A stretch of 21,870 nucleotides of DNA from CAYLLN01 sp036496265 (lineage in GTDB: Bacteria; Planctomycetota; Planctomycetia; Pirellulales; Pirellulaceae), in contig DASXLL010000179.1 of the NCBI GenBank assembly GCA_036496265.1, positions 1 through 21,870 of the forward strand, read 5' to 3'. The notes under the pieces are model-generated. The model was not told the DNA's origin. It saw nothing but the letters and a program-made list of their open reading frames with translations, and made no database searches. Shown piece after piece: positions 5,913-13,427 of this stretch (the stretch's first letter is position 1; every line of letters starts with the position of its first letter). The position numbers were made by a program, and so were the translations under genes.

Positions 5913-7088
5913 ATGTCCAATCCCGCCGACATCTGCCCTCGTTCGCAGCCGCTGCCGCCGCTTTCGACCAAGCCACATGCCTCGCCGATTTTTCCAGCAA
6001 GCGTGTGGGAGTGTGAAAGTCCGCAGCAGGCGGATGCGATCTTGGGTGGCCGCGAGGAAGGCTATGTGTATCAGCGCGACGGGCATCCGAATTCCTATCT
6101 GTTGGCTGAGCGGTTGAAACTTTTGCACGCGGCGGATCGGGGAGCGATTACGGCGACGGGCATGGGAGCTTTGGCCGCAGCGCTATTGTCACAGCTTCAG
6201 ACAGGCGACCATGTTCTGATCGGCAGCCGGATGTATGGCAAGACGCAGAGCTTGTTTGTTGCCGAGGGGCAGCGATTAGGGATCGAGGCGACGGCGGTGG
6301 ATATGTGCGACGTGTCAGCGGTTAGTTCGGCGATCCGGCCAAATACGAAGCTTGTGGTTGCCGAGACGATCGCCAATCCGCTCCTGGAAGTAGCCGATGT
6401 GGCCGCGATCGCTGAGATCGCTCATCAGAAAAACGCGAGGCTTCTGGTCGATAATACGTTTGCGTCGCCGATTTTGTGCCGGCCGCTCACGCTGGGCGCG
6501 GATTTGGTGATGGAGAGCCTAACCAAGACGCTGAACGGGCATAGCGACGTGATTCTTGGTTTTCTTGGCGGCCGAGAGGATGTGTGGCAGAGAATTCCGG
6601 CGGTAATTTCGACGTGGGGACTGGCGAGCGGACCGATGGAATGTTGGTTGGCGGATCGAGGACTCATGACGGCTCACTTGCGAATCGAGCGGGCATGTCA
6701 GAATGCAATGGCGGCCGCGGAATTCTTGCGTTCGCAAACATCGAAGGTGGCGGAGGTTTATTACCCTGGCTTGCCGACGCATCGGCAACATTCCCTGGCA
6801 TGTAAGCAATTTGGCGAGCGGTTTGGCACGATGGTGTCGTTTCGGCTGGCAGGCGGGCGAGCGGCAGCCGATGCATTCATTGCCGCGGCAAAGCGAATTC
6901 CGTTTTGCCCGTCGCTAGGCGAGCTTTCGACGACGCTGAGTCACCCGGAAACGACGAGCCATCGGGGGATGACTGCGGAGCAACGCGCGGCGCTGGGAAT
7001 TACCGGCGGGACGATCCGCCTATCCGTAGGCACCGAATCAGCAGAGTTTATTCGCACGGCACTCGAAGAGGCGTTAGCGGTGGTTTAG
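5913..7088 (+). CDS. Cys/Met-metabolism PLP-dependent enzyme (trans-sulfuration family)
   Basis: A 391-residue fold-type I PLP enzyme of the cystathionine gamma-synthase / gamma-lyase / methionine gamma-lyase group. Lys205 in ESLTKTLNGHSDV is the PLP Schiff-base lysine, Asp180 in LLVDNTFASPI binds the pyridine nitrogen, and YVYQRDGHPN (about 51-60) is the phosphate-binding Y-x-R-x-x-N-P region, here with H and N replacing the usual N-P-T spelling. ATGMGALAAAL supplies the cofactor phosphate cup, and GTIRLSVGTES near the end carries the substrate-carboxylate arginine. It acts in the cytoplasm on sulfur amino acids. Which reaction it catalyses (synthase, lyase or sulfhydrylase) cannot be fixed from motifs. 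ATG 5913 has no Shine-Dalgarno site. It faces czcA convergently with a 62-nt gap. Confidence 0.9.
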   Translation: MSNPADICPRSQPLPPLSTKPHASPIFPASVWECESPQQADAILGGREEGYVYQRDGHPNSYLLAERLKLLHAADRGAITATGMGALAAALLSQLQTGDHVLIGSRMYGKTQSLFVAEGQRLGIEATAVDMCDVSAVSSAIRPNTKLVVAETIANPLLEVADVAAIAEIAHQKNARLLVDNTFASPILCRPLTLGADLVMESLTKTLNGHSDVILGFLGGREDVWQRIPAVISTWGLASGPMECWLADRGLMTAHLRIERACQNAMAAAEFLRSQTSKVAEVYYPGLPTHRQHSLACKQFGERFGTMVSFRLAGGRAAADAFIAAAKRIPFCPSLGELSTTLSHPETTSHRGMTAEQRAALGITGGTIRLSVGTESAEFIRTALEEALAVV

Positions 7089-7150
7089 AAGGCGCGTCGT
7101 CGAAAGGGGCATATCACGCAGAGCATGATGGCTACGGTGTGGGAGGCCGG

Positions 7151-10100
7151 TCAGGAGTGCCCCATATCCCCGGCGCCTTCTGGCGGCTCGCGGTGGCCGT
7201 AAAAGCTGTAGAGCACTGGGATAATGTTGAGCATGACGAGCGTCATGAGCATGCCGCCGACAACGACTATCGCGAGTGGCTTTTGCGTTTGCGATCCAAT
7301 CTTGGTCGCGACGGCGGCGGGCAACATACCGAAAATAGCCGTGAGCGGAATCATCGTCAGTGGGCGAACCTGGCGCGCGACGCCCTGGCGGATCGCTTCT
7401 CCCAGCGGCTTGCCGGCGGCCCGCAACCCATTGAAGCCCGACACGAGAATCAAACCGTTCATCATGCCGACGCCGAAAATGGAGATGAAACCGACGCCGG
7501 CTGAGATGTTGAAGTTCATGCCCATCAGCATCAGCGACCAAATGCCGCCGATAACGATGACAACCACGTTGGTGCAGACGACGAGCACATCGAGCACGGA
7601 CTGCAATGCCAAATACAGCAGGATGACAATCAGGATCATCGCCAGCAGTGCCACGATGGCTAATCGCTCCAGCGCGTTGTTCATTTCCTCGAATTCGCCG
7701 CTCCACTGAGCAACGTAAGTGCCGGCGAAGAGGTGCTCGGTGCGTTCCTGAGCTTCAGCAACGGCGCTGGCCAGATCGCGGCCGCGAACGCTGAATTTGA
7801 CGGCGATCAGCCGCTCGCCTTGCTCGCGGTAAATCGTCGAAGCGCCGCTGCGGGTGAAAGTGGCCTTCGCGTCGCGTTCGCCTTTGTCGTTGATCGGCGT
7901 GACCAGATCGCGGAGGCGGCGGCGCGGCACACCTGTCGGCTGCTCGAGGTAAATGCTGCCGGTCGATACCGGCTGCGTGACGTTGCTGCCGGTGATGGCC
8001 AGGTTCGCCGGCTGATCGCTCGACGACGGCTCGACGCGGTTTTTGATCACATCGACGGGAATGTCGAGAATTTGATTCTCATCCATCCGCAGCCGTTCCG
8101 GCCAGCGGAGCGTGATATCGAACGTTCGCTCGCCTTCGACCATCTCCGTGAAGGCCTTGCCGCCGACGGCTGTAGCCAAGGCGTCTTGGACGTCCGCGAT
8201 GCTGACGTTCCACTTAGCACACTTCTCGCGGTCGATGGCGAATTCGAGATTCGTTTGGCCCAGAATGCTGAAGACGCCGACATTTTGAATGCCGCGGACC
8301 TTGCTGAGCTCGCCGGCAGCCTGATTGGCGATCTTTTCCAGCTCCTTGAGATCGGGCCCGATGATTTTGATCGAGTTCTCTCCCTTCACGCCGGAGAGAA
8401 TCTCCATCACATTGTCGCGGATGGCCTGCGAAAAATTCCAATCGACGCCGACGACCGCGTGACTGAGATCGTGATTCATCTGCTCGACGAGCTCGGCCTT
8501 GGTGCGGGAGCGATTCGGCCGCCAGTAGCGCGAAAGGCCGGTGTTCTTATTCACCAACGGCCATTCTTCTTCGGACTTGAGGCTGACGAAGATTTCCGTG
8601 TTGTAAAAGCCTGTCGGGTCGGTACCGTCGTTCGGCCGGCCCGACTGCACCAGAATGCGGCTGACTTCCGGATATTGCTCGATGTACTGGCGGGCGATGA
8701 GCGACTTTTCGACGGTTTCGCGGAGCGAGACGCCGTTGGGGAAAGTGCCGCGGGCGTAGATATTGCCTTCTTCCAGCTCCGGCATGAATTCCTTGCCAAT
8801 GAAGGGCAGGGCGATGCCGGTGGCGACGACCAGAATCAAGAAGCCGAAGACCATCGTGTAGCGATGGTGCAGGGCGTAGTCGAGCTGCTTGAGATAGAAA
8901 ACCTGCAGCGAGCGAACGAGCCAGTTGTCCTTGACCTCTTTGGCCTTGGACAAAAACATGCGACAGAGGACGGGGGAGATCGTGAGGGCCAACAGCAAAG
9001 CCCCGGCCAGCGAAAAGGCGTAAGCCTCCGCCATGGGTCCGAAAATCTGGCCTTCGGGGCCCGTCATGGTGAACAGCGGCAAGAGGGCGCAGACCATGAT
9101 GAGCGTCGAATAAAACAAGCTGCGCTGCACTTCGCCGGCCGCGCCCAAAATGCGGCTGGGAACCGGCAGATCGGATTGAGCGCGGCTGGTGAGGCGATGA
9201 AAAATGCTTTCCACCATAATCACTGATGAATCGACGATGATGCCGAAATCGACAGCGCCCAGCGAGAGCAAATTGGCTGATACGCCGCGGAAATAGAGCA
9301 TTGCGAAAGCAAACAGCAGGGCGAGCGGAATGTTGACCGCGACGATGAGGCTGCTGCGGAGGTCGTTCAAAAAGACATAGAGAATGAGCGTGACGAGCAC
9401 GACGCCGACGATGACGTTTTCGCGGACGGTCTCCGTCGTGCGGCTAATCAGGTTGGTGCGGTCATAGAATGTGTCGAGCTTGACCCCCGGCAAGAGCTTG
9501 CCGGGTTGAGTCACTTGGGCGAATTTGGTCTTCACATCGCGAACGGCGGGCAGCGATTGCTCGTTTTTTCGCAACATGACGATGGCCTGCACCGTGTCGT
9601 CGATGTTATCCCAAACCCGATGGCCCTGAGCGTCGAGCTCCTCTTCCCCGTTGGCTTTGAGCTTGGGAAAGGCAACAGAAGTTTGGCCTTGCCGCGTTTG
9701 CGAGCCGACGGTGACGCCGCGAAGCGACGCGTCGCTGAGAGTGTTTTGCGGGCCGCCATCGACCACGTCGCCGACGCGGATGGGAATGTTGTTGGTCGTC
9801 GCCAAAACGATTTGGCGAATCTCCTTCAGCCGCCGCTGCTCCTCCGCCCGCAAATAATCGCGAGCCTCGATATATTGCCGATCGTCCATCGGCAGGACGT
9901 GCTGGATCGGATCGACGCCGTCACCGATGAGGCCCAGGCCGCGGACCACCTGCACGCTTTGCGGCTGAAAGAGATAGTCGCCGCCGGCGTTGGCGTTGCT
10001 GGCATGGATCGCCTCTTCCAACTGGCTGAGCGTGATGTTGTATTTGCGCAACCGCTCCGGATCGGGCTGGATCTCGTAACGCTTGACGGTGCCGCCAAAG

Positions 10101-10642
10101 CTCACCGCGTCGGCAATGCGCGGAATGCGGCGGAACTGCCGAGAAAGGGTCCAGTCCTGCAACGATTTGAGATCGTTCAGCGAATAGACATCGTTGCCAG
10201 CGGAGTCCTTGGGGCTGCGGATGACATAGCGGTAAATTTCCCCGATCGCCGACGTGGGCGAAATCGTCGGTTGCACGGCAGCCGGGAGGTCGGCCAGCGT
10301 GAGGCGGTTGAGGACTTCGATGCGGGCGGCGTTATAGCTGGTGCCGTAGCTGAACTGATTGCGCAGGTGCGACAGGCCGAATAGCGATTTGGAGCGCGTC
10401 ATCTCCAGGCCAGGCATGCCGGCCAGAGCGACCTCCAGCGGAATCGTGATCTGCCGTTCAACTTCCTCGGCGCTGGCGCCGGGAAACTGGGCAATGACCT
10501 CCACGATCGCGGGTGCTGGATCGGGATACGCCTCAATGTTGATATTGAGCAGCGCAAACGTGCCCACGGCCGTCAATGCGATGGCGAGCAAGCAGACAAC
10601 CAGCCGGTTATGAACCGCCCAGCGCACCAAACCAAAGATCAT
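7151..10642 (-). CDS. czcA: Heavy-metal efflux RND pump, CzcA/CusA family
   Basis: An inner-membrane proton antiporter of 1163 residues. The first membrane helix is at about residues 10-32, followed by NINIEAYPDPAPAIVEV and PGASAEEVERQIT, family hallmarks. Transmembrane helix 4 carries DFGIIVDSSVIMVE with Asp465, Asp471 and Glu478, the HME-RND proton/metal relay (Asp402, Asp408, Glu415 in CzcA). The second half repeats the fold (FMPELEEGNIYARGTFP, then GVGFISIFGVGMMNGLILVSGFNGLR). It is about 100 residues longer than typical CzcA, mostly from extra sequence in the periplasmic porter domain around residues 243-345. Its start overlaps the czcB stop by ATGA. Related pumps export Zn, Co, Cd, Ni, Cu or Ag; the ion here is not determined. 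No outer-membrane partner gene is in the window. Confidence 0.94.
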   Translation of the reverse strand: MIFGLVRWAVHNRLVVCLLAIALTAVGTFALLNINIEAYPDPAPAIVEVIAQFPGASAEEVERQITIPLEVALAGMPGLEMTRSKSLFGLSHLRNQFSYGTSYNAARIEVLNRLTLADLPAAVQPTISPTSAIGEIYRYVIRSPKDSAGNDVYSLNDLKSLQDWTLSRQFRRIPRIADAVSFGGTVKRYEIQPDPERLRKYNITLSQLEEAIHASNANAGGDYLFQPQSVQVVRGLGLIGDGVDPIQHVLPMDDRQYIEARDYLRAEEQRRLKEIRQIVLATTNNIPIRVGDVVDGGPQNTLSDASLRGVTVGSQTRQGQTSVAFPKLKANGEEELDAQGHRVWDNIDDTVQAIVMLRKNEQSLPAVRDVKTKFAQVTQPGKLLPGVKLDTFYDRTNLISRTTETVRENVIVGVVLVTLILYVFLNDLRSSLIVAVNIPLALLFAFAMLYFRGVSANLLSLGAVDFGIIVDSSVIMVESIFHRLTSRAQSDLPVPSRILGAAGEVQRSLFYSTLIMVCALLPLFTMTGPEGQIFGPMAEAYAFSLAGALLLALTISPVLCRMFLSKAKEVKDNWLVRSLQVFYLKQLDYALHHRYTMVFGFLILVVATGIALPFIGKEFMPELEEGNIYARGTFPNGVSLRETVEKSLIARQYIEQYPEVSRILVQSGRPNDGTDPTGFYNTEIFVSLKSEEEWPLVNKNTGLSRYWRPNRSRTKAELVEQMNHDLSHAVVGVDWNFSQAIRDNVMEILSGVKGENSIKIIGPDLKELEKIANQAAGELSKVRGIQNVGVFSILGQTNLEFAIDREKCAKWNVSIADVQDALATAVGGKAFTEMVEGERTFDITLRWPERLRMDENQILDIPVDVIKNRVEPSSSDQPANLAITGSNVTQPVSTGSIYLEQPTGVPRRRLRDLVTPINDKGERDAKATFTRSGASTIYREQGERLIAVKFSVRGRDLASAVAEAQERTEHLFAGTYVAQWSGEFEEMNNALERLAIVALLAMILIVILLYLALQSVLDVLVVCTNVVVIVIGGIWSLMLMGMNFNISAGVGFISIFGVGMMNGLILVSGFNGLRAAGKPLGEAIRQGVARQVRPLTMIPLTAIFGMLPAAVATKIGSQTQKPLAIVVVGGMLMTLVMLNIIPVLYSFYGHREPPEGAGDMGHS

Positions 10643-12138
10643 TGCCGGTCCCCCAGCTCGTGACTGCCGGCAGTCTCCACCGCTACTTTGGCCCGCTGCG
10701 TTTCTAGGACATGCAATTGCCCGGCCAACTCGACGGCACCCGATGAAACGACCAGCTCCCCGACCTTGATCGACTGCGGCTGAGAATCGCTGTCTGGTTC
10801 CACGGGACTGGGATTGCCCTCCAGCTGCGCCATGACGGCGCCGCGGCGAATCATGTGCACTTCGCGGCGAGTGAAGTTCATGCGATTGTCGGCATTGGCG
10901 ACGAAGATAAAAGTGCGGCTGCCATCGTCGATCAGGCTGCTGATCGGCACGATCACCAGACCCGCGCGATTGGGCAGATCGACCGTTGCGGTCACGAATT
11001 GCCCCACGCGCAGCTCTCCCTCCGGATTATCCAGCCAGCCTTTTACGATCGCCGTATGCTGCATGGGATCGAGCACGTTGCCGATTGACTCGAACTCGCC
11101 GCTCCGCGGCTTGACTCCCGGCTCAGCCAGCAATTCCACCTGCCAGTGCCGCTCCTGGGGCTTCAGCGCGACCAGCTTCGGCAGATCTTCCTCATAGACG
11201 TTGGCCATTACTCCGAGCCGCGACAAATCGGCAATCTTGAACATGTCGTGGCTCGTATCGACAATGTCGCCCACGGTAAAATTCTTCTCGAGGATCACGC
11301 CGGTCATTGGCGCGACGATGTTGAGCTCGGCCCAGGTGCGGTCGAGAGCGAGCTGTTCAGACGGCCGAATCGGAGCAGGAACCGGTTGTTGCGCCGCCGG
11401 CTTTTGCCGGTCGCGAGCCAGTGACTCTTCGATGATCCGCTGAGCCTCCGACTGAATGGACCTCAGCTCGTTTTCTTCAATCTGCCACGATCGCAGTGTC
11501 CGCTTCAGCCGCTCGATTTCGATCTTGTCGGCTGCGAAATCACGCTCGGATTCTTGCAGGCGGGCTAGCGGCACAACGCCTTCCTTCAACGACTGCAGGC
11601 GCTTCAGAACATTTTCGTGGAGATAAAGCTTGGAGAGGGCATCGACCAGATCGCTTTTTTTCTCGCCGACTTCTTTGCTCCACAGCTTGGCGAGCACATC
11701 GCCCTTTTGGACGTGATCACCTGGCTTCAGGGCCCGCATCTCGCCGTCGTTGTCGCGTGTCTCGCCAACCTCGACTACCTGGCCCGTGAAGCGCGTTTGG
11801 ACATGCACCAGCCGGCTGCCTTCGAGATAGAGCGAGCCGTACAGCTTGAGCGGGATGTTTCGCGAGGCCGCTTTGACATCAACAACCTTGACGTGCATCG
11901 CCTCAAATGTTTCTGGGTTGAGCTCCAGCGTATCGGGCAATTGCTCGGAAAGCTTCGCGGCGGGAACATCCGCATCTTCGACAGCCGTCACCTGCTGATG
12001 GGCACGCGAGCGCAGGAAAATGCCGATGCCGACAACGATCACCGCCAGAACGAGCCAATTGATGGTCGTCTGCAGGATTCGTCGCCAGGCAGGGAGGGGT
12101 CGCGCAGCGCCGGGAGAGGGAGCGCCGGTCGTGGCCAT
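10639..12138 (-). CDS. czcB: RND efflux periplasmic adaptor, CzcB/CusB family
   Basis: A 499-residue membrane-fusion protein of the HlyD/CzcB class. One N-terminal transmembrane anchor lies at about residues 24-42 (INWLVLAVIVVGIGIFL). Then come the barrel-sandwich entry (RNIPLKLYGSLYLEGSRLVHVQTRFTG), a long coiled-coil hairpin (VGEKKSDLVDALSKLYLHEN through LARDRQ), the return lipoyl half (APMTGVILEKNFTVGDIVD) and beta-barrel with membrane-proximal parts. It bridges the CzcA-like pump to an outer-membrane channel. The frame stays open upstream to 12423, but ATG 12138 is chosen: it has AGGA at 12144-12147 with 5-nt spacing, precedes a normal anchor, and avoids overlap with purC. The stop overlaps the czcA start, so the two are translated together. 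Confidence 0.92.
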   Translation of the reverse strand: MATTGAPSPGAARPLPAWRRILQTTINWLVLAVIVVGIGIFLRSRAHQQVTAVEDADVPAAKLSEQLPDTLELNPETFEAMHVKVVDVKAASRNIPLKLYGSLYLEGSRLVHVQTRFTGQVVEVGETRDNDGEMRALKPGDHVQKGDVLAKLWSKEVGEKKSDLVDALSKLYLHENVLKRLQSLKEGVVPLARLQESERDFAADKIEIERLKRTLRSWQIEENELRSIQSEAQRIIEESLARDRQKPAAQQPVPAPIRPSEQLALDRTWAELNIVAPMTGVILEKNFTVGDIVDTSHDMFKIADLSRLGVMANVYEEDLPKLVALKPQERHWQVELLAEPGVKPRSGEFESIGNVLDPMQHTAIVKGWLDNPEGELRVGQFVTATVDLPNRAGLVIVPISSLIDDGSRTFIFVANADNRMNFTRREVHMIRRGAVMAQLEGNPSPVEPDSDSQPQSIKVGELVVSSGAVELAGQLHVLETQRAKVAVETAGSHELGDRQ

Positions 12139-12143
12139 AAGAG

Positions 12144-12147
12144 TCCT
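12144..12147 (-). promoter_or_regulatory. Shine-Dalgarno site deciding the czcB start
   Basis: AGGA on the minus strand lies 5 nt before ATG 12138, supporting this start over the upstream in-frame codons that run into purC. Confidence 0.55.
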
Positions 12148-12193
12148 AGTGAAACAAACGCACAGTTTTGGAAAAAAAGTTGCCGACGACTCA

Positions 12194-12221
12194 ATGCTAC
12201 AATCGACCGCGCCTGCCGCAA
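12194..12221 (-). promoter_or_regulatory. Weak candidate promoter of czcBA
   Basis: TTGCGG (12216-12221) and TAGCAT (12194-12199) are 16 nt apart on the minus strand, in the 130-nt gap between purC and czcB. Each box only partly matches the sigma70 consensus. A small hairpin, CTTATC-5nt-GATAAG, lies just upstream at 12244-12260. The pair could instead be transcribed from purC. Confidence 0.3.
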
Positions 12222-12268
12222 GGAATTTAGGCCGCAATAAGGGCTTATCTGTACGATAAGTAAGAATT

Positions 12269-13180
12269 CTACGCGGCAAAAAGCGGTTTTCCCGTGAGGC
12301 GCTCGTAGGCTTCAAGATATTTGGCCCGAGTGCCGACAACGACATTTTCGGGCAGGGCAGGGGGAGGACTATTTTTGTCCCAGGTGGTCGTTTCCAGCCA
12401 CTCCCGGAGGAATTGCTTATCAAATGAGGGCTGAGCCCGGCCCGGCTGATATTTGTCGGCCGGCCAGAAGCGGGAGCTATCCGGCGTCAAGACTTCGTCA
12501 ATGAGAATCCAGCTTCCCGTCACGGCAGCGGTGCCACTGGACAACTCCAGGGTTCCGAACTCGAACTTCGTGTCGGCAATGATGATGCCCCGGGAGAGCG
12601 CGTGAGCCGCGGCCCGGCTGTAAATATCAAGGCTTAGCCGCCGCAGCTCTTCGGCGGCCTTGTCGCCGACGATTTTTTGCATTTCCTCCAAGGAAATGTT
12701 CTCGTCATGGCCCTGTTCGGCCTTCGTCGCAGGCGTGAAAATCGGCTCCGGAAGCTTCGAGCATTGCACAAGTCCCGCCGGCAGCTTAATGCCGCAAACA
12801 GACTGCGCCTTCTGATATTCTTTCCAGCCCGAACCTTCGAGGTAGCCGCGAACCACGCATTCGACGGGCGCCACTCGGCATTTTTTGACGATCGTGGTGC
12901 GGCCGGCCAGCGCGTCCCGGTCGCAGCCGGGAGGCAAGTCGATCGAATCAATTTCGGTCGAGATCAGATGATTGGGAACTGGCAGCGTGTCGAACCAGAA
13001 TTTGCTAAGCTGCGTGAGAATGCGGCCTTTATCGGGAATACCGGTCGGCATGACCCAATCGAAAGCACTGATTCGATCGGTCGCGACGAGCAGCAGCTTG
13101 TCGCCGAGGTCATAAACGTCGCGGACTTTGCCGCGGCGGACCGGAACGCCCGGAAGGTGGCTTTCGAGCAAGGCACTCAT
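12269..13180 (-). CDS. purC: Phosphoribosylaminoimidazole-succinocarboxamide synthase
   Basis: A 303-residue SAICAR synthase, a step of de novo purine synthesis joining CAIR and aspartate with ATP in the cytoplasm. Motifs are RRGKVRDVYDLGDKLLLVATDRISAFD (about residues 15-41) for nucleotide binding, VECVVRGYLEGSGW (106-119), IIADTKFEFG (200-209, matching the second family signature) and LIDEVLTPDSSRFW (226-239). At about 300 residues it is the longer, yeast Ade1-like form rather than the roughly 237-residue enterobacterial form. ATG 13180 is chosen because the sequence HLPGVPVRRGKVRDVY follows as expected; no ribosome site is visible. It stands alone on this strand apart from czcBA 130 nt downstream, with which it has no known functional link. 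Confidence 0.96.
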   Translation of the reverse strand: MSALLESHLPGVPVRRGKVRDVYDLGDKLLLVATDRISAFDWVMPTGIPDKGRILTQLSKFWFDTLPVPNHLISTEIDSIDLPPGCDRDALAGRTTIVKKCRVAPVECVVRGYLEGSGWKEYQKAQSVCGIKLPAGLVQCSKLPEPIFTPATKAEQGHDENISLEEMQKIVGDKAAEELRRLSLDIYSRAAAHALSRGIIIADTKFEFGTLELSSGTAAVTGSWILIDEVLTPDSSRFWPADKYQPGRAQPSFDKQFLREWLETTTWDKNSPPPALPENVVVGTRAKYLEAYERLTGKPLFAA

Positions 13181-13312
13181 GGAAAAATCGTCGTTTTCTA
13201 GCCGCGGATGATTTGCAACCCTTTGTCGCAGCGATTGTTATATAAGGAATGGGCCGCGACAGCGACGGCGGCGTATAGAATCGCTTTGACGTAACATTCA
13301 ATGCACAATGGA

Positions 13313-13332
13313 CATAGCCCGCCGGGGCTGTG
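13313..13332 (+). repeat. Hairpin in the purC / GH10-like intergenic region
   Basis: CATAGCCC (13313-13320) and GGGCTGTG (13325-13332) form an 8-bp stem (one G-U pair) around GCCG. It lies between the divergent purC and GH10-like genes. No T-tract follows, so it is not a standard terminator. It may be a structured leader or a REP-like remnant. Confidence 0.4.
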
Positions 13333-13380
13333 ACGACACTCACGCGGCGAATTCGCACCGACCACGCTGCCGCGTGGCGC

Positions 13381-13420
13381 CCGCCTCTCCCAGAGAGAGA
13401 GGGAAGATGAGAGAAGGCGG
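13381..13420 (+). repeat. Imperfect hairpin reaching the GH10-like ribosome site
   Basis: CCGCC-TCTC (13381-13389) and GAGA-A-GGCGG (13411-13420) form a stem with one bulge. The inner part is an AG-rich tract (CAGAGAGAGAGGG). The right arm contains AAGGCGG, which lies 7 nt before ATG 13428 and is the only Shine-Dalgarno-like sequence there, so folding could hide the ribosome site. This could also be a common dispersed repeat that happens to sit here. Confidence 0.45.
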
Positions 13421-13427
13421 TTGATCG

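Noticed and set aside
7089..7150. Search for a terminator between the convergent PLP-enzyme and czcA genes
   Set aside because: No stem with a T-tract was seen on either strand.
7733..9226. Long plus-strand open frame (497 codons) opposite czcA
   Set aside because: It is a shadow of the strongly conserved czcA frame; its translation shows no domain and reflects GC-rich codon bias.
9506..10384. Plus-strand open frame of 292 codons opposite czcA
   Set aside because: Antisense to a well-supported gene, no recognisable motif.
12139..12423. N-terminal extension of the czcB frame by 95 codons
   Set aside because: It would overlap the end of purC and precede a normal membrane anchor; the Shine-Dalgarno site at 12144-12147 supports ATG 12138.
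13286..13318. TTGACG at 13286-13291 as a promoter for the GH10-like gene
   Set aside because: No acceptable -10 box at 16-18 nt spacing.
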